Below are positions 8,724 through 17,504 of a DNA stretch of 64,000 nt, piece by piece. Each line of letters starts with the position of its first letter. Positions within the stretch are counted from its first letter, which is position 1. The translations under genes were made by a program, and so were the position numbers. The notes under the pieces are model-generated. The model saw only the letters and a list, made by a program, of their open reading frames with translations. It ran no database searches and was not told the origin of the DNA. The DNA is from Agromyces sp. NDB4Y10 (lineage in GTDB: Bacteria; Actinomycetota; Actinomycetes; Actinomycetales; Microbacteriaceae), in contig NZ_LQGY01000005.1 of assembly GCF_001620055.1 (NCBI RefSeq), positions 1-64,000 on the forward strand. Direction: 5' to 3'.

Positions 8724-8755
8724 GGGTGAGCGGATGCCGCGGCATCCGTTCACCC
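8724..8755. terminator. Bidirectional terminator hairpin built from GGATGCC/GGCATCC
   Basis: The 16-base arms 8724-8739 and 8740-8755 pair at 15 of 16 positions with no loop bases. The hairpin sits between the convergent carboxypeptidase and SDR genes and covers the SDR stop codon. Its core is the genome-wide word GGATGCC facing its complement. Confidence 0.6.
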
Positions 8756-9529
8756 GCGCGCGCCCGCCCGCGCCACCGCCTCCCGGTCACCCGACCGCAG
8801 CCACTCGTCGAACGTGATGCGCCCGCGAGCGGCATCCGCCCCGCCCCGTACCGCGCCGGAGGCGAGCGACCGCCCGAACGGCCCCGGGAAGCGCACCTCG
8901 AGCACCCCGCGCCGCACGCCCTCGACGGCGTGGAGGCGCCGCACCAGGTCGGCGAGCCGCTCGTCGCGCGGCCCGACGAGGTCGCGGGCCCGGCCGTCCA
9001 CCGGCGCACCCTCGGCGAGTTCGACGAGCCGCGCGCCGACCTCGCGCGCCGCGACCGGCCGGATCAGCGCCTTCGGCACGATCGTCACCGGCCCGTACGT
9101 CGCGGTCGCCGCGACCTGCGCCGCGAACTCGTGGAACTGCGTCGCCCGCTGGATGGTGACCGGCACCGGGCTGTCGGCGAGGAGCGCCTCCTGCGCGAGC
9201 TTGCCGGCGTAGTGCGCGTCGTCGACGCCGTCGATGCCGACGATCGACAGAGCGACGTGGTGTGCGACGCCCGCGGCGCGTTCGGCGCGCAGCAGGTTGC
9301 CGGTGACGTTCGTGAAGAACTCGCGCGCCCGGCGTCCGGACAGCGTGACGACGCTCGCCACGTCGATCACGGCGTCGATTCCGGCGAGCGCGGCGGCGAG
9401 TCCGGTGCCGGTCTCGAGGTCGTGCCCGTCGTGGCGGGTGAGGGTGAGCACGTCGTGTCCGCGCGACTCGGCGGCGGCGACGACGTGGCGGCCGACGGTG
9501 CCGGTTCCGCCGGCGACGGCGATCCTCAT
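8750..9529 (-). CDS. NAD(P)-binding SDR/NmrA-like oxidoreductase
   Basis: This 259-residue Rossmann protein has the N-terminal nucleotide-binding motif GGTGTVGRHV (residues 7-16). Asp-Val-Ala-Ser near residue 60 and the TIQRATQFHEF region are typical of atypical SDRs of the NmrA/YlbE type. Its ATG overlaps the stop of the upstream membrane-protein gene by four bases (9526-9529), giving a two-gene operon. GAGGAGG precedes the start. Epimerase or oxidoreductase partners are the classic neighbours of ECF41 sigma factors, and this operon lies divergently from one, so it is probably its target. Confidence 0.88.
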   Translation of the reverse strand: MRIAVAGGTGTVGRHVVAAAESRGHDVLTLTRHDGHDLETGTGLAAALAGIDAVIDVASVVTLSGRRAREFFTNVTGNLLRAERAAGVAHHVALSIVGIDGVDDAHYAGKLAQEALLADSPVPVTIQRATQFHEFAAQVAATATYGPVTIVPKALIRPVAAREVGARLVELAEGAPVDGRARDLVGPRDERLADLVRRLHAVEGVRRGVLEVRFPGPFGRSLASGAVRGGADAARGRITFDEWLRSGDREAVARAGARG

Positions 9530-10017
9530 CGGGCCACCTCCTCGGGCGCGCGGTGGGCATCGGGGCGAGCGGATGCCGCGCGGCGGGCGACCCCGGCAGT
9601 CGCGGCGGTCCCGGCCCCGCGCCCGCGCGCCGGGATCAGCAGGAGGAGGCCGAGCCCGAGGCTGAGCGTCAGCGAGACGGCGGTGCCGATCGCGGCATCC
9701 GTTTCGAGGTGGTCGAGGTGGGTGGCGTGGTACCAGAGGTGGAGCGCGCCGAAGACCGTCCAGGCGAGGCCGAGCAGGCGCGTGACGGCGGGGCTGCGCC
9801 AGGCGAACCCGGCGACGGATGCCGCACCGAGGGCGAGGTAGAACGCGCCGACATCGCGCACGAGGTGCTCGTTGTACGGTCCGTCGGTGGCGACCCACTG
9901 CCCGAGCACGCCCGGGAACGAGTCGTAGAACGAGGCGGGCGCGAACGACGCCCACCCGCCGACGAAGCACGCGATGGCCGCGGTCAGCGCGAGCGCGGCC
10001 GTGTGGATTCTGTTCAT
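9526..10017 (-). CDS. Small integral membrane protein in the ECF41-controlled operon
   Basis: This 163-residue protein has about four hydrophobic segments (residues 5-25, 60-78, 83-100 and 112-132) and an Arg/Ala-rich cytoplasmic tail. FAPASFYDSFPG and GPYNEHLVRDVGAFYLAL are conserved-looking blocks that I recall from uncharacterised actinobacterial membrane proteins. The activity is unknown. It is the first gene of the operon running leftward from the divergent promoter region and overlaps the SDR gene by four bases. Confidence 0.8.
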   Translation of the reverse strand: MNRIHTAALALTAAIACFVGGWASFAPASFYDSFPGVLGQWVATDGPYNEHLVRDVGAFYLALGAASVAGFAWRSPAVTRLLGLAWTVFGALHLWYHATHLDHLETDAAIGTAVSLTLSLGLGLLLLIPARGRGAGTAATAGVARRAASARPDAHRAPEEVAR

Positions 10018-10026
10018 ACCCGTACT

Positions 10027-10051
10027 GACGACACGGGCGGGCGAAGTGTGA
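10027..10051 (-). promoter_or_regulatory. Candidate ECF41 promoter for the membrane-protein/SDR operon
   Basis: On the minus strand TCACA (10051-10047) is followed after exactly 16 bases by CGTC (10030-10027). As I recall, ECF41 promoters use TGTCACA at -35 and CGTC at -10 with this spacing. The -35 matches 5 of 7 bases. The start codon lies 10 bases beyond the -10 element. Confidence 0.6.
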
Positions 10052-10057
10052 GGTGGC

Positions 10058-10082
10058 TCACGATTCGGGCGGCTGCGCCGTC
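10058..10082 (+). promoter_or_regulatory. Candidate ECF41 autoregulatory promoter
   Basis: TCACG (10058-10062) is followed after exactly 16 bases by CGTC (10079-10082), mirroring the promoter on the other strand. The two -35 elements form the palindrome GTGAG-N4-CTCAC (10048-10061). The sigma-factor ATG is 25 bases downstream of the -10. Confidence 0.55.
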
Positions 10083-10107
10083 ATGCTTGGTGAAGGGAGC
10101 ATTGACG

Positions 10108-11085
10108 ATGACCGATGACACGATGCGGGACGCGCCCGGGCCCGGCGACGCCCCGGACCTCGCCGACGTGGCCGCCGAGCGCCGCCGCCTGCTGGCGCTC
10201 GCGTACCGCATGCTCGGCACCACCGGCGAGGCCGAGGACGCCGTGCAGGAGACCTACGTGCGCTGGTACCGGATGTCGGACGCCGAGCGCGCCGCGATCG
10301 CGAACCCGCAGGGCTGGCTGACCCGCGTCGCGGGCCGCGTGTGCCTCGACCTGCTCGGCACGGCGCGAGCCCGGCGCGAGCGGTACGTGGGGCCGTGGCT
10401 GCCCGAGCCGCTGCCGGCGGGGTTCTTCGCGTCGCGCGCGGGTTCGGCCGGCCCCGCGGCATCCGCTCGGCCCCACACCGACACGACGACGGATGCCACG
10501 GCCGACCCGCTCGACCGCGTGACCCTCGACGAGGCCGTGTCGAGCGCCCTGCTCGTCGTGCTCGAGTCGATGACGCCCGCCGAGCGCGTCGCGTTCGTGC
10601 TGCACGACGTGTTCGCGGTGCCGTTCCCCGAGATCGCGGAGATCGTCGGCCGCTCCCCCGCCGCGGTGCGCCAGCTCGCGACCTCCGCTCGCCGTCGGGT
10701 CGCCGAGTCGCGCACACGGACCGTGGCCCGTGCCGAGCACGACCGGGTGGTCGCCGCGTTCGGTGCCGCCGCGGCATCCGGCGACCTCGCGGCCCTCGTC
10801 TCGGTGCTCGACCCCGACGTCGTGCTGCGCTCCGACGGCGGCGGACTCGTCACCGCCGCCCGCAAGCCCGTGCTCGGGGCGGACCATGTCGCCCGCTTCC
10901 TGCTCGGCCTGCTCGCCAAGAACCCCGACGACCAGGTCGAACCCCTCGAGACGACGGATGGCGCCGGCTTCGCCGTCCGCCGCGACGGTGCGGTGATCGG
11001 GGTGGTGAACCTGCGGGTCGTCGCGGGACGGGTCGCGGACGTGTGGATCGTGATGAATCCGGAGAAGTTGGGGGCGTGGCGGTAG
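10108..11085 (+). CDS. ECF41-family RNA polymerase sigma factor (SigJ-like)
   Basis: This 325-residue protein contains sigma region 2 (residues about 25-95, with AYRMLGTTGEAEDAVQETY), a linker with the ECF41 signature WLPEPLP near residue 97, and sigma region 4 (about 145-205, with PFPEIAEIVGRSPAAVRQL). A C-terminal SnoaL-like domain follows with the two other family marks DGGG (near 237) and NPEKL at the end. In ECF41 the C-terminal domain replaces an anti-sigma factor and tunes activity; that is family knowledge. The Ala-rich insert at about 110-135 is longer than usual. It probably regulates itself and the divergent SDR operon through the mirror promoters. Confidence 0.94.
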   Translation: MTDDTMRDAPGPGDAPDLADVAAERRRLLALAYRMLGTTGEAEDAVQETYVRWYRMSDAERAAIANPQGWLTRVAGRVCLDLLGTARARRERYVGPWLPEPLPAGFFASRAGSAGPAASARPHTDTTTDATADPLDRVTLDEAVSSALLVVLESMTPAERVAFVLHDVFAVPFPEIAEIVGRSPAAVRQLATSARRRVAESRTRTVARAEHDRVVAAFGAAAASGDLAALVSVLDPDVVLRSDGGGLVTAARKPVLGADHVARFLLGLLAKNPDDQVEPLETTDGAGFAVRRDGAVIGVVNLRVVAGRVADVWIVMNPEKLGAWR

Positions 11086-11091
11086 GTGACG

Positions 11092-11106
11092 ATTAGGTCA
11101 CCTAAT
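11092..11106. other. Perfect 15-bp palindrome at a convergent junction
   Basis: ATTAGGTCACCTAAT is symmetric around the central C and overlaps the stop codon of the minus-strand gene at 11102. Such sites resemble operators of MarR-type repressors, but the position between two gene ends makes regulation doubtful. It may only be part of a weak terminator. Confidence 0.35.
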
Positions 11107-11533
11107 GAGCCGATGCCGCGGTCGCCACGCCGACGACGGCTGAACGACGCGCCACCGGCCCGTCCCGCCGCCGCGCCCGCCGGTCGCCGTACCGGGCGTG
11201 ACGCTCGTCGAGTCCCACGATGCGGCGCCGCAGCATGGTGAGGAGCGCTGCGACGTGTCGACGTCGATGCGGCTCGAGTGCGCCCGCGGCATCGAGAGCG
11301 CCGGCGCGGTCGGCGAGCGAGCGGACGCGCGTGACCGTGTCGCGCCGCCAAGCCTGGTACGCGTCATCCGGGCGGGCGGCGAGCCGTTCGAAGCGGTCGT
11401 CGATGATCGCGAGACGCAGCTCGAGCGCCTGGAGGTCATCGAAGAACTGGGTGCGGTCGATGTGGTCGACCGGGGTGCCACCGCCGCGCAGGGCGGCATG
11501 CATCCAAGCGCTGAGAGGTGAGTCCGAGCCCAT
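11102..11533 (-). CDS. Hypothetical helical protein
   Basis: This 143-residue protein starts at ATG 11533 behind AAGGAG. It is rich in Ala, Arg and Leu with long amphipathic helices (for example DLQALELRLAIIDDRFERLA) and a basic C-terminal part ending in a small hydrophobic tail. No domain was recognised. The codon use fits the host. Confidence 0.6.
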   Translation of the reverse strand: MGSDSPLSAWMHAALRGGGTPVDHIDRTQFFDDLQALELRLAIIDDRFERLAARPDDAYQAWRRDTVTRVRSLADRAGALDAAGALEPHRRRHVAALLTMLRRRIVGLDERHARYGDRRARRRDGPVARRSAVVGVATAASAH

Positions 11534-11813
11534 GTCGGTGCTCCTTGCTGACTCCAGCCGTAGCCGAAGATTCCGACGGTAGGGAGGGCCACTGACATCC
11601 GCTCGATTCGGGTCTCAGACGCTCGTGTACCCCGTTCTGGGGCGGAAGCAGAACTTCGGCCGGTCAGAGGGCTAATCGCTGCACGAATGCATGTCCCCCA
11701 GCCGTGAGACGGCCATCCGACGTCGGTCGGCGCCGATAGCGTCGGTCGGCTGTCGACTCGACGGCGGTGCGCCCGCACCAGGCGCACGTCCACACACAGG
11801 GAACGGACACGAG

Positions 11814-12986
11814 ATGAGCGAGACCCCGAACACGACCGAGAGCCCGGCGAGCCCGGCGCCCGACGCCGCAGCACCGGCGGGATGGTACCCCGACGGCAAC
11901 GGCGGACAGCGGTACTGGGACGGCAGCGCCTGGACCGAGCACACCGCACCGGCAGCGGATGGCGCGACCGGCACCCACGCCGACTCGGCGGCTGGCCCCG
12001 CGGCCGCCGACGCAGCGGCGAAGTCGTTCGTCGTGACGTGGCTGCTCGCGCTGCTCGTCGGCGTGTTCGGCGTGGACCGCTTCTACCTGGGCAAGATCGG
12101 GACGGGCATCGCGAAGCTGCTCACGCTCGGTGGCCTGGGCGTGTGGGTGCTGGTCGACCTGATCCTGGTGCTCACCGGCGCGCAGCGCGACAAGCTGGGC
12201 CGCCCGCTCGAGGGCTACGCGCAGCACCGCAAGGTGGCGTGGATCGTCACGGCCGTCGTGGTCGCGCTGTCGCTGATCTTCAACGTCGTGAACGCGGCCA
12301 GCCTCGCCGGTCAGGCAGCGGCGGCCGGGGCTGCAGCGTCTGCGGCATCCGACGACGACGCCGACGAGGCCGAGACCGAAGCGGATGCCGCACCGGCGGC
12401 CGAGCCCGCGGCCGGCGTCGAGGAGCTCGCCGTCGTGGAGACCGCGTTCGGCAAGGACATCGAGTCGGACACGTGGTGGTACGTCGTGGTGCTCGAGAAC
12501 CCCAATCCCGATCACGTCTTCCCGATGGCCGGCATCACCATCGAAGCGCTCGACGCGAGCGGAGTCATCTTGGACTCGGGCAGCGAGTACACGACCGTCC
12601 TGCAGGGCCGCACGGTCATCGCCGGCGACTTCTTCTCGGTCGGCTCGGGCACCATCGCCTCGCTCGACGTGCGGGGCCCGACCAGCGCGGCCGCAACCGC
12701 GTCGCCCGCTTCGGAGACCGGCTCCTTCACGATCACCGACATCGCCCGCGCGGACGAGTACGGCTACGCCAGCATCACCGGCAAGGTCACGTCGTCGTTC
12801 GGCGAGGACCAGGAACTCGTCCAGGTGACCGTGGTCGCGCGCGACGCCGCAGGCAAGATCGTCGGCGGTGACTTCACCTTCATCGACCGCCTCCCGGCGG
12901 GCGGCACCGCCCAGTTCGATTCGTCGCTCTGGAGCGTCGAGAACCTGCCCGCGGATGTCACGTTCGAGGCGTTCGCAACGCTGTAG
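11814..12986 (+). CDS. TM2/DUF2510 membrane protein with extracellular C-terminal domain
   Basis: This 390-residue protein begins with a DUF2510 motif ([19 protein letters not shown], residues 22-40). A TM2 domain follows, made of two membrane helices at about 72-135 with the DRFYLG turn. A third helix at about 143-165 and an Ala/Asp/Glu-rich linker lead to a beta-rich C-terminal domain (about 205-390) that resembles bacterial FxLYD/DUF4352-type extracellular modules. DUF2510 proteins are typical actinobacterial envelope proteins of unknown role. The ATG at 11814 is the first start in front of the DUF2510 block. A terminator hairpin follows directly. Confidence 0.88.
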   Translation: MSETPNTTESPASPAPDAAAPAGWYPDGNGGQRYWDGSAWTEHTAPAADGATGTHADSAAGPAAADAAAKSFVVTWLLALLVGVFGVDRFYLGKIGTGIAKLLTLGGLGVWVLVDLILVLTGAQRDKLGRPLEGYAQHRKVAWIVTAVVVALSLIFNVVNAASLAGQAAAAGAAASAASDDDADEAETEADAAPAAEPAAGVEELAVVETAFGKDIESDTWWYVVVLENPNPDHVFPMAGITIEALDASGVILDSGSEYTTVLQGRTVIAGDFFSVGSGTIASLDVRGPTSAAATASPASETGSFTITDIARADEYGYASITGKVTSSFGEDQELVQVTVVARDAAGKIVGGDFTFIDRLPAGGTAQFDSSLWSVENLPADVTFEAFATL

Positions 12987-12993
12987 CACGATG

Positions 12994-13023
12994 GGGGCCG
13001 GCCACCGACGTGCGGCCGGCCCC
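12994..13023 (+). terminator. GC-rich terminator hairpin
   Basis: The perfect 10-base arms GGGGCCGGCC (12994-13003) and GGCCGGCCCC (13014-13023) flank a 10-base loop, 8 bases after the TM2 gene's stop codon. There is no U-tract. Confidence 0.75.
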
Positions 13024-13064
13024 GCTCGCCCTCCGCTATCGATCTCGAGATTGAGAACCCAACG

Positions 13065-13568
13065 ATGAGCGACGGACACGCTCCCTCTCCCCCGGCCGGA
13101 TGGTACGCCGCGCCGCACGCCGCCGGACAGTTGCGCTACTGGGACGGCTGGCGCTGGCTCGACATCACCCCGCCGCCGCAGCCCGTGGCAGCACCGCGTG
13201 CTCCCCTCGTCGGCGTCGAGCACCGCGGCAACCAAGTCGGTCGGATCGCCCTGGTGGCTGCCATCGCCGGTACGATCTTCGCCTGCTGGCCCGGCTGGTT
13301 CCTCGCGGGATGGATCCTCCTGCCCGCCGCGTTCGTACTCGGCATCGTGGCGGTCGCGTTGCCCGGGCGACGGCGCGGCAACGCCGTCACAGCGATCGTC
13401 ATCTCGATCATCGGGACGATCGCGGGATTCTCGGTGTTCTTCTCCACGGTCTTCGATGGATTCGGGGACACGGGGCTGGAGCGGGTGCGGTCGGAGGCGC
13501 CGCTTGAGGGCGCGCCGCCTTCACGGTCGCACCATTTGGAGATCATCCCACTGTTCGTCGATTGGTGA
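13065..13568 (+). CDS. DUF2510 membrane protein at the island edge
   Basis: This 167-residue protein has an N-terminal DUF2510 motif (AGWYAAPHAAGQLRYWDGWRW, residues 11-31) and three close membrane helices between about residues 63 and 133. The last 35 residues (from DTGLERVRSEA to LFVDW) look unlike the usual acidic tails of such proteins, and base composition drops near the end. The 3' end may have been replaced when the neighbouring island arrived. The stop codon overlaps the earliest possible start of the next gene. Confidence 0.82.
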   Translation: MSDGHAPSPPAGWYAAPHAAGQLRYWDGWRWLDITPPPQPVAAPRAPLVGVEHRGNQVGRIALVAAIAGTIFACWPGWFLAGWILLPAAFVLGIVAVALPGRRRGNAVTAIVISIIGTIAGFSVFFSTVFDGFGDTGLERVRSEAPLEGAPPSRSHHLEIIPLFVDW

Positions 13569-13648
13569 CCGATTCACCGCCAGCTGATGCATCTCCGATG
13601 TCTTTGCCATACCCAATAGGCTTCACAGGTGCCACCCAGTCAGCCGCC

Positions 13649-15469
13649 ATGGATCATCTCTCAGCCACTCGCGACGTCGATGAGGTGCATGCATCAGTGA
13701 GCGCGCCAGCCAAGGACCCTTTCGCGCAGCTGGAGGGGCTCGTCGAGAAGCGAATCTTCGAGCCATTCATTCGCCACATTCGGTTCCCGCGGTTCAAGAA
13801 TCTCGCGCCTATGTTTCGGATCGACTTCGATTATCCGATCACCGCCCTCGTCGGGCCGAACGGCACGAACAAGAGCTCCATCCTGAGAGCGCTGCAAGGG
13901 TGCCCCGAGACATACAACATCGGCAACTATTGGTTCAGCACAGACCTCGACCCGATCGCGGGTGGCAGCCCTCAGCGCTATATTCATGGGTACTCCCCAC
14001 GCGACGGGCTGGATGTCGAAGCAATCAAAGTTCGCACGGGCAAAGTCGGTCGAACCATCGACTACTTCGAGACGAGTCGTCCCCGCAGCCGAGACGGCAT
14101 GGAGAAGATGCCACCGCTTCAGAAAGAGGACCAGCTCCTACGAAGCAGCACGCGATGGCGATCGATTGACAAGCACGTTGTCTACCTCGATTTCAGGCAA
14201 GAACTCTCAGCCTATGACATCCTTTTTCATTTCAACTGGCGACGTCATAGTAGCGACCCCGAAGACAAGAAGGCGCTCATTCGACGCCACGCACGACGCG
14301 TTTCACAGGCCCTCGATGAGCTGACCGATAGCCACATCTTCTATGGAAGTGAACGGATCCTTGAGGAGGCCGATGAGTTGACTCCGACAGAAGTCAACGA
14401 TGTTTCGGTCATCCTCGGCCGCAAATACACGTCGATCAGGCTCGTGAAGCACGACTATTTTGGAGTTGAGGGATACACGGCACGATTGAAGACCGCATTC
14501 ATCGACTACTCCGAGGCATACGCGGGGAGCGGCGAGTTTGCAGCAATCATGCTCGTGCGAGCCATCTCACGCTCACCGAAGCACAGCCTGATCCTTCTCG
14601 ACGAGCCCGAGACATCTCTGCACCCGGCCGCTCAGGCGCAGTTGGTGCGCTATCTGGCGCGCGAGTGTCTCGTTCGGAAACACCAGGTAGTGATGGCGAC
14701 GCACTCCTCAGCGATGATCGACCTCCTTCCTAATCGGGCTCGCAAGCTCCTCGACATCAGCCCTTCAACGGGAAAGGTCGAGATGATCTCTCAAGCAGCG
14801 TCGGTCGGCGAGGCCTTTTCGCGTCTGGGGCACGGCGTCTCGGGGAGAAAGATCCTCGTCGAGGACGAACTTGCGCGGGCGCTCGTCGAGTACGCGGCTC
14901 GGGTGCGTGGCACAGACTTCCTGCGCTCGATTGATGTGATCGTCTCGCCCGGGGGCGCTCAATCGATCTGCCGACGATATGTACCGACCTTTGCCCAAAT
15001 CGCGGCTGACACAGTCATCCTGCTTGACGGAGACCAGCGGCCGACCGTGCAACTCAGACGATCGAAGGACCTCCTGGACGAGGATGTCGAATTAGAACTG
15101 ACGAAGCTTCACCTTTCGAAGGGCGACATCCTCACGAACGGAGGCAACGACCCGAATCTCAAAACGAAGTCCCTTGCGCAGATGAGAAGTACTCTGGACT
15201 GGGCTGCACGCCACGTCGACTATCTCCCCGGAGAAAGCAACCCCGAAGTATTGCTTCTGAAGGTCGCTCGACATGAGACGGTCGCGGATCCCCAGGCGGC
15301 GAAGGATCGCTGGATGGCTCTCTGTCGAGACGAACTGGGTTTGCCTCAGGAGGACTACCCGTCCTCGGCCGACATCCTTGCGACCCAACGACGCGCCTTC
15401 GTCAACATCGATCGCGAGACCGACGAGTGGAAGCAACTCATGGAGACGCTCGAACGCGCGGCGTCGTGA
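13649..15469 (+). CDS. OLD-like AAA ATPase with TOPRIM nuclease domain
   Basis: The protein has about 606 residues. The ABC/SMC-type ATPase domain shows Walker A GPNGTNKSS (about residue 68), Walker B LILLDEPETSLHP (about 314) and the H-loop MATHS (about 350). The C-terminal TOPRIM-like part shows ILVEDE (about 404), SPGGAQS (about 433) and LLDGDQ (about 460), the acidic residues expected for metal binding. OLD-family proteins are DNA nucleases, several of them phage-defence effectors. No UvrD partner sits beside it on the same strand, so it is not a Gabija pair. The start is uncertain (GTG 13565, ATG 13598 or ATG 13649); none has a clear ribosome-binding site. A+T is visibly higher than in the host genes. 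Confidence 0.88.
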   Translation: MDHLSATRDVDEVHASVSAPAKDPFAQLEGLVEKRIFEPFIRHIRFPRFKNLAPMFRIDFDYPITALVGPNGTNKSSILRALQGCPETYNIGNYWFSTDLDPIAGGSPQRYIHGYSPRDGLDVEAIKVRTGKVGRTIDYFETSRPRSRDGMEKMPPLQKEDQLLRSSTRWRSIDKHVVYLDFRQELSAYDILFHFNWRRHSSDPEDKKALIRRHARRVSQALDELTDSHIFYGSERILEEADELTPTEVNDVSVILGRKYTSIRLVKHDYFGVEGYTARLKTAFIDYSEAYAGSGEFAAIMLVRAISRSPKHSLILLDEPETSLHPAAQAQLVRYLARECLVRKHQVVMATHSSAMIDLLPNRARKLLDISPSTGKVEMISQAASVGEAFSRLGHGVSGRKILVEDELARALVEYAARVRGTDFLRSIDVIVSPGGAQSICRRYVPTFAQIAADTVILLDGDQRPTVQLRRSKDLLDEDVELELTKLHLSKGDILTNGGNDPNLKTKSLAQMRSTLDWAARHVDYLPGESNPEVLLLKVARHETVADPQAAKDRWMALCRDELGLPQEDYPSSADILATQRRAFVNIDRETDEWKQLMETLERAAS

Positions 15470-15716
15470 TGAGCCGAGCGCCTGAGTGGTCACTGTTGCG
15501 GATTGGTTTGGCATCTCCGACGCCAGCGTCCAGCACGACTAGTTCGTCGCACGGCCAACTCGACTTCACGTGGAGCAGTCATCCCTCAGCAGCTCCACCT
15601 CCGCTCGACCCTCCCACGTGACACCCAGTCGTTCGTAGCGAACGGGCATCACGGCTGGATCGCGCGCTCACGGCTGGAGGGGTGGGTTGGTAACGACCAG
15701 CCGGTCGATCCACCGG

Positions 15717-17468
15717 TCAACCCATCCCGTCCGGCCATCGCTCGAGAACGAGTTCCTGGAGCCGTCGTGCCCGCGACGAAACCGCCTCGATGTCCCATCG
15801 CGCGTACTCTGCAGCCACCGACCTGGTCGAACCGAACGCCGGCTCCTCAGCGAAGCGTCGCCGCTTCTCGTCGTACGGCTCCCGGAGCGCCCGTTGCGAC
15901 GGCGATTCGCTCAGTGGCACAAGGTTCGCGAGCAGGTCCCGGGTGTTCGCGACCTCTTCATCAGTGAACTGCGTCCATGCGTCATCCGGCTTCTCGGGGA
16001 GCACGCGCTCGACGTACATCACCGGCGAAGGCAAGGCACCCTCGACGGCGTCCAACTCCTGGAACAGGTAAGGAACGATCGTCGCACCGGCCAGGTGACG
16101 TTGGAGCACCGCCGCAGAGACTTCGGCGTCGGTCGGCCAGCTGACCGTCTTGTGCTTCTTGATCTCGGCGGCCACGCGTTGCGGGGTGTACCAGTTGTCG
16201 CAGTCGAGCCACAGCCGCTTGAACACCGCGTGCAGGCCGGTCGGCTCGAAGCCGCAGATGGCTCGACGGGTGAGGAACGCGTCGATCACATCGAGGATCC
16301 CGTCGCCAGGACCGACGCCGACCGCGCCCGTGCGCATCGCGTGCGAGAGCTGCATCAGGAACGGGAGCGCGGAGGCCGGCAGGTTGGCGCGGCGCAGCCG
16401 GTCCAGGCGGAGCACCGTCGATGGTGCGTGCTCCGATCGGTTGCCACCGATGACGAGATCGAGGAAGTCGGGCTGGAAGACGGCCAGAGAGTCGATGACC
16501 TCGACCGGGCTCATCCGCCCCCATTCGCGCTTCAAGGTCGGGTAAACCTCGGACTTCCGGAGATTGGGCTCGTGGATCAGTCCGAACGGGAAGAAGTAGG
16601 CGTCGAAGTAGTCCTTCGAGTCGGTCTTGAAGGCCGAATAGAAGGGTTGCCACGCCTCCCGGTCGATCTCGATCGCCTGTTCGGGGTCTTCGAGCGCGAC
16701 GCGCAGGAAGACATCGTTCCGCACAAGGTCTCCGATCGTCATCGGCTCCTGCCGGGAATTCAGGCTGTCGAAGATCTTGGGCCCGTTGGTCGGGTCGTTG
16801 ACGTCGATCACGACGACGCTCAGCTGCTGCAGGAGTGCCGTGTAGATCTCGCGGATGCGGTCGGAACCGCCTTCGGCGGACTGGAGACGGTAGAACCGCT
16901 TGGCACGCTTGTAGTTGGTCTCGACGCGGCCGTGCTTCCGCTCATCCGACGGCAGCAGGTTGATGTGCGTGCCGACGAGCGCGGGCTCGAGCTGGCGCAT
17001 CGTCGTGAGCTCGCGGATCACGACGTTCAGGTCGCCCTGGTCTTCACCGCTCGGCTGCAGTCGCAGATTGGAGCGCCGCCCTGTCGGCACATTGGTCACG
17101 ATGTACCGGCGGAAGAGCTGCGCGGCCTCCTCCGCTTCACCGGCGAGCGCCAGTGCGTGGATCGCCGCGCAGAGGTAGAGGTACACCGTCGTGAGCCGCT
17201 GCTGGCCGTCGATGATCTCGTCGACGGCGAGTTCGGCAGGGCCGCTCGGCAGCTGATGCATGATGATCGCCCCGACGAAGTGCACGTCGTCTTCGCCTTC
17301 GACGAGGCGAAGGATGTCGAGCTCGAGCTGGTAGCACCGCGCGGTCTGCCATTTGTACGGTCGCTGGAAGAACGGGATCGAGAGCACGGACCCGCCTCCG
17401 AGGATCGCCTCGAAGTTCGTTTCGTCGGTGCTGCTGGTCAGCTTGAGTTGGCGGAGGACGAGAGGCAC
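15717..17468 (-). CDS. GmrSD-like DUF262 protein with altered C-terminal nuclease motif
   Basis: This 583-residue protein resembles type IV GmrSD-type enzymes. The DUF262 domain carries FFQRPYKW (about 33) and the hallmark DEIIDGQQRLTTVYLYL (about 82-98), implicated in nucleotide-driven cleavage control in this family. The C-terminal part aligns by eye with the DUF1524 HNH region, including a counterpart of the NLxxLS segment (LLANLVPLSESPSQ). In the motif normally reading (E)HxxPQ, the sequence is ERVLPEKP (about 484), with CGC coding Arg where His is expected, so nuclease activity may be lost. GTG 17468 follows GGAAAC. It is the last gene of the six-gene minus-strand operon, 36 bases after the BRCT gene. 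Confidence 0.87.
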   Translation of the reverse strand: MPLVLRQLKLTSSTDETNFEAILGGGSVLSIPFFQRPYKWQTARCYQLELDILRLVEGEDDVHFVGAIIMHQLPSGPAELAVDEIIDGQQRLTTVYLYLCAAIHALALAGEAEEAAQLFRRYIVTNVPTGRRSNLRLQPSGEDQGDLNVVIRELTTMRQLEPALVGTHINLLPSDERKHGRVETNYKRAKRFYRLQSAEGGSDRIREIYTALLQQLSVVVIDVNDPTNGPKIFDSLNSRQEPMTIGDLVRNDVFLRVALEDPEQAIEIDREAWQPFYSAFKTDSKDYFDAYFFPFGLIHEPNLRKSEVYPTLKREWGRMSPVEVIDSLAVFQPDFLDLVIGGNRSEHAPSTVLRLDRLRRANLPASALPFLMQLSHAMRTGAVGVGPGDGILDVIDAFLTRRAICGFEPTGLHAVFKRLWLDCDNWYTPQRVAAEIKKHKTVSWPTDAEVSAAVLQRHLAGATIVPYLFQELDAVEGALPSPVMYVERVLPEKPDDAWTQFTDEEVANTRDLLANLVPLSESPSQRALREPYDEKRRRFAEEPAFGSTRSVAAEYARWDIEAVSSRARRLQELVLERWPDGMG

Positions 17469-17504
17469 GGTGTTTCCGTTCGTTCGGGGTCGATCAGGGT
17501 TGGT

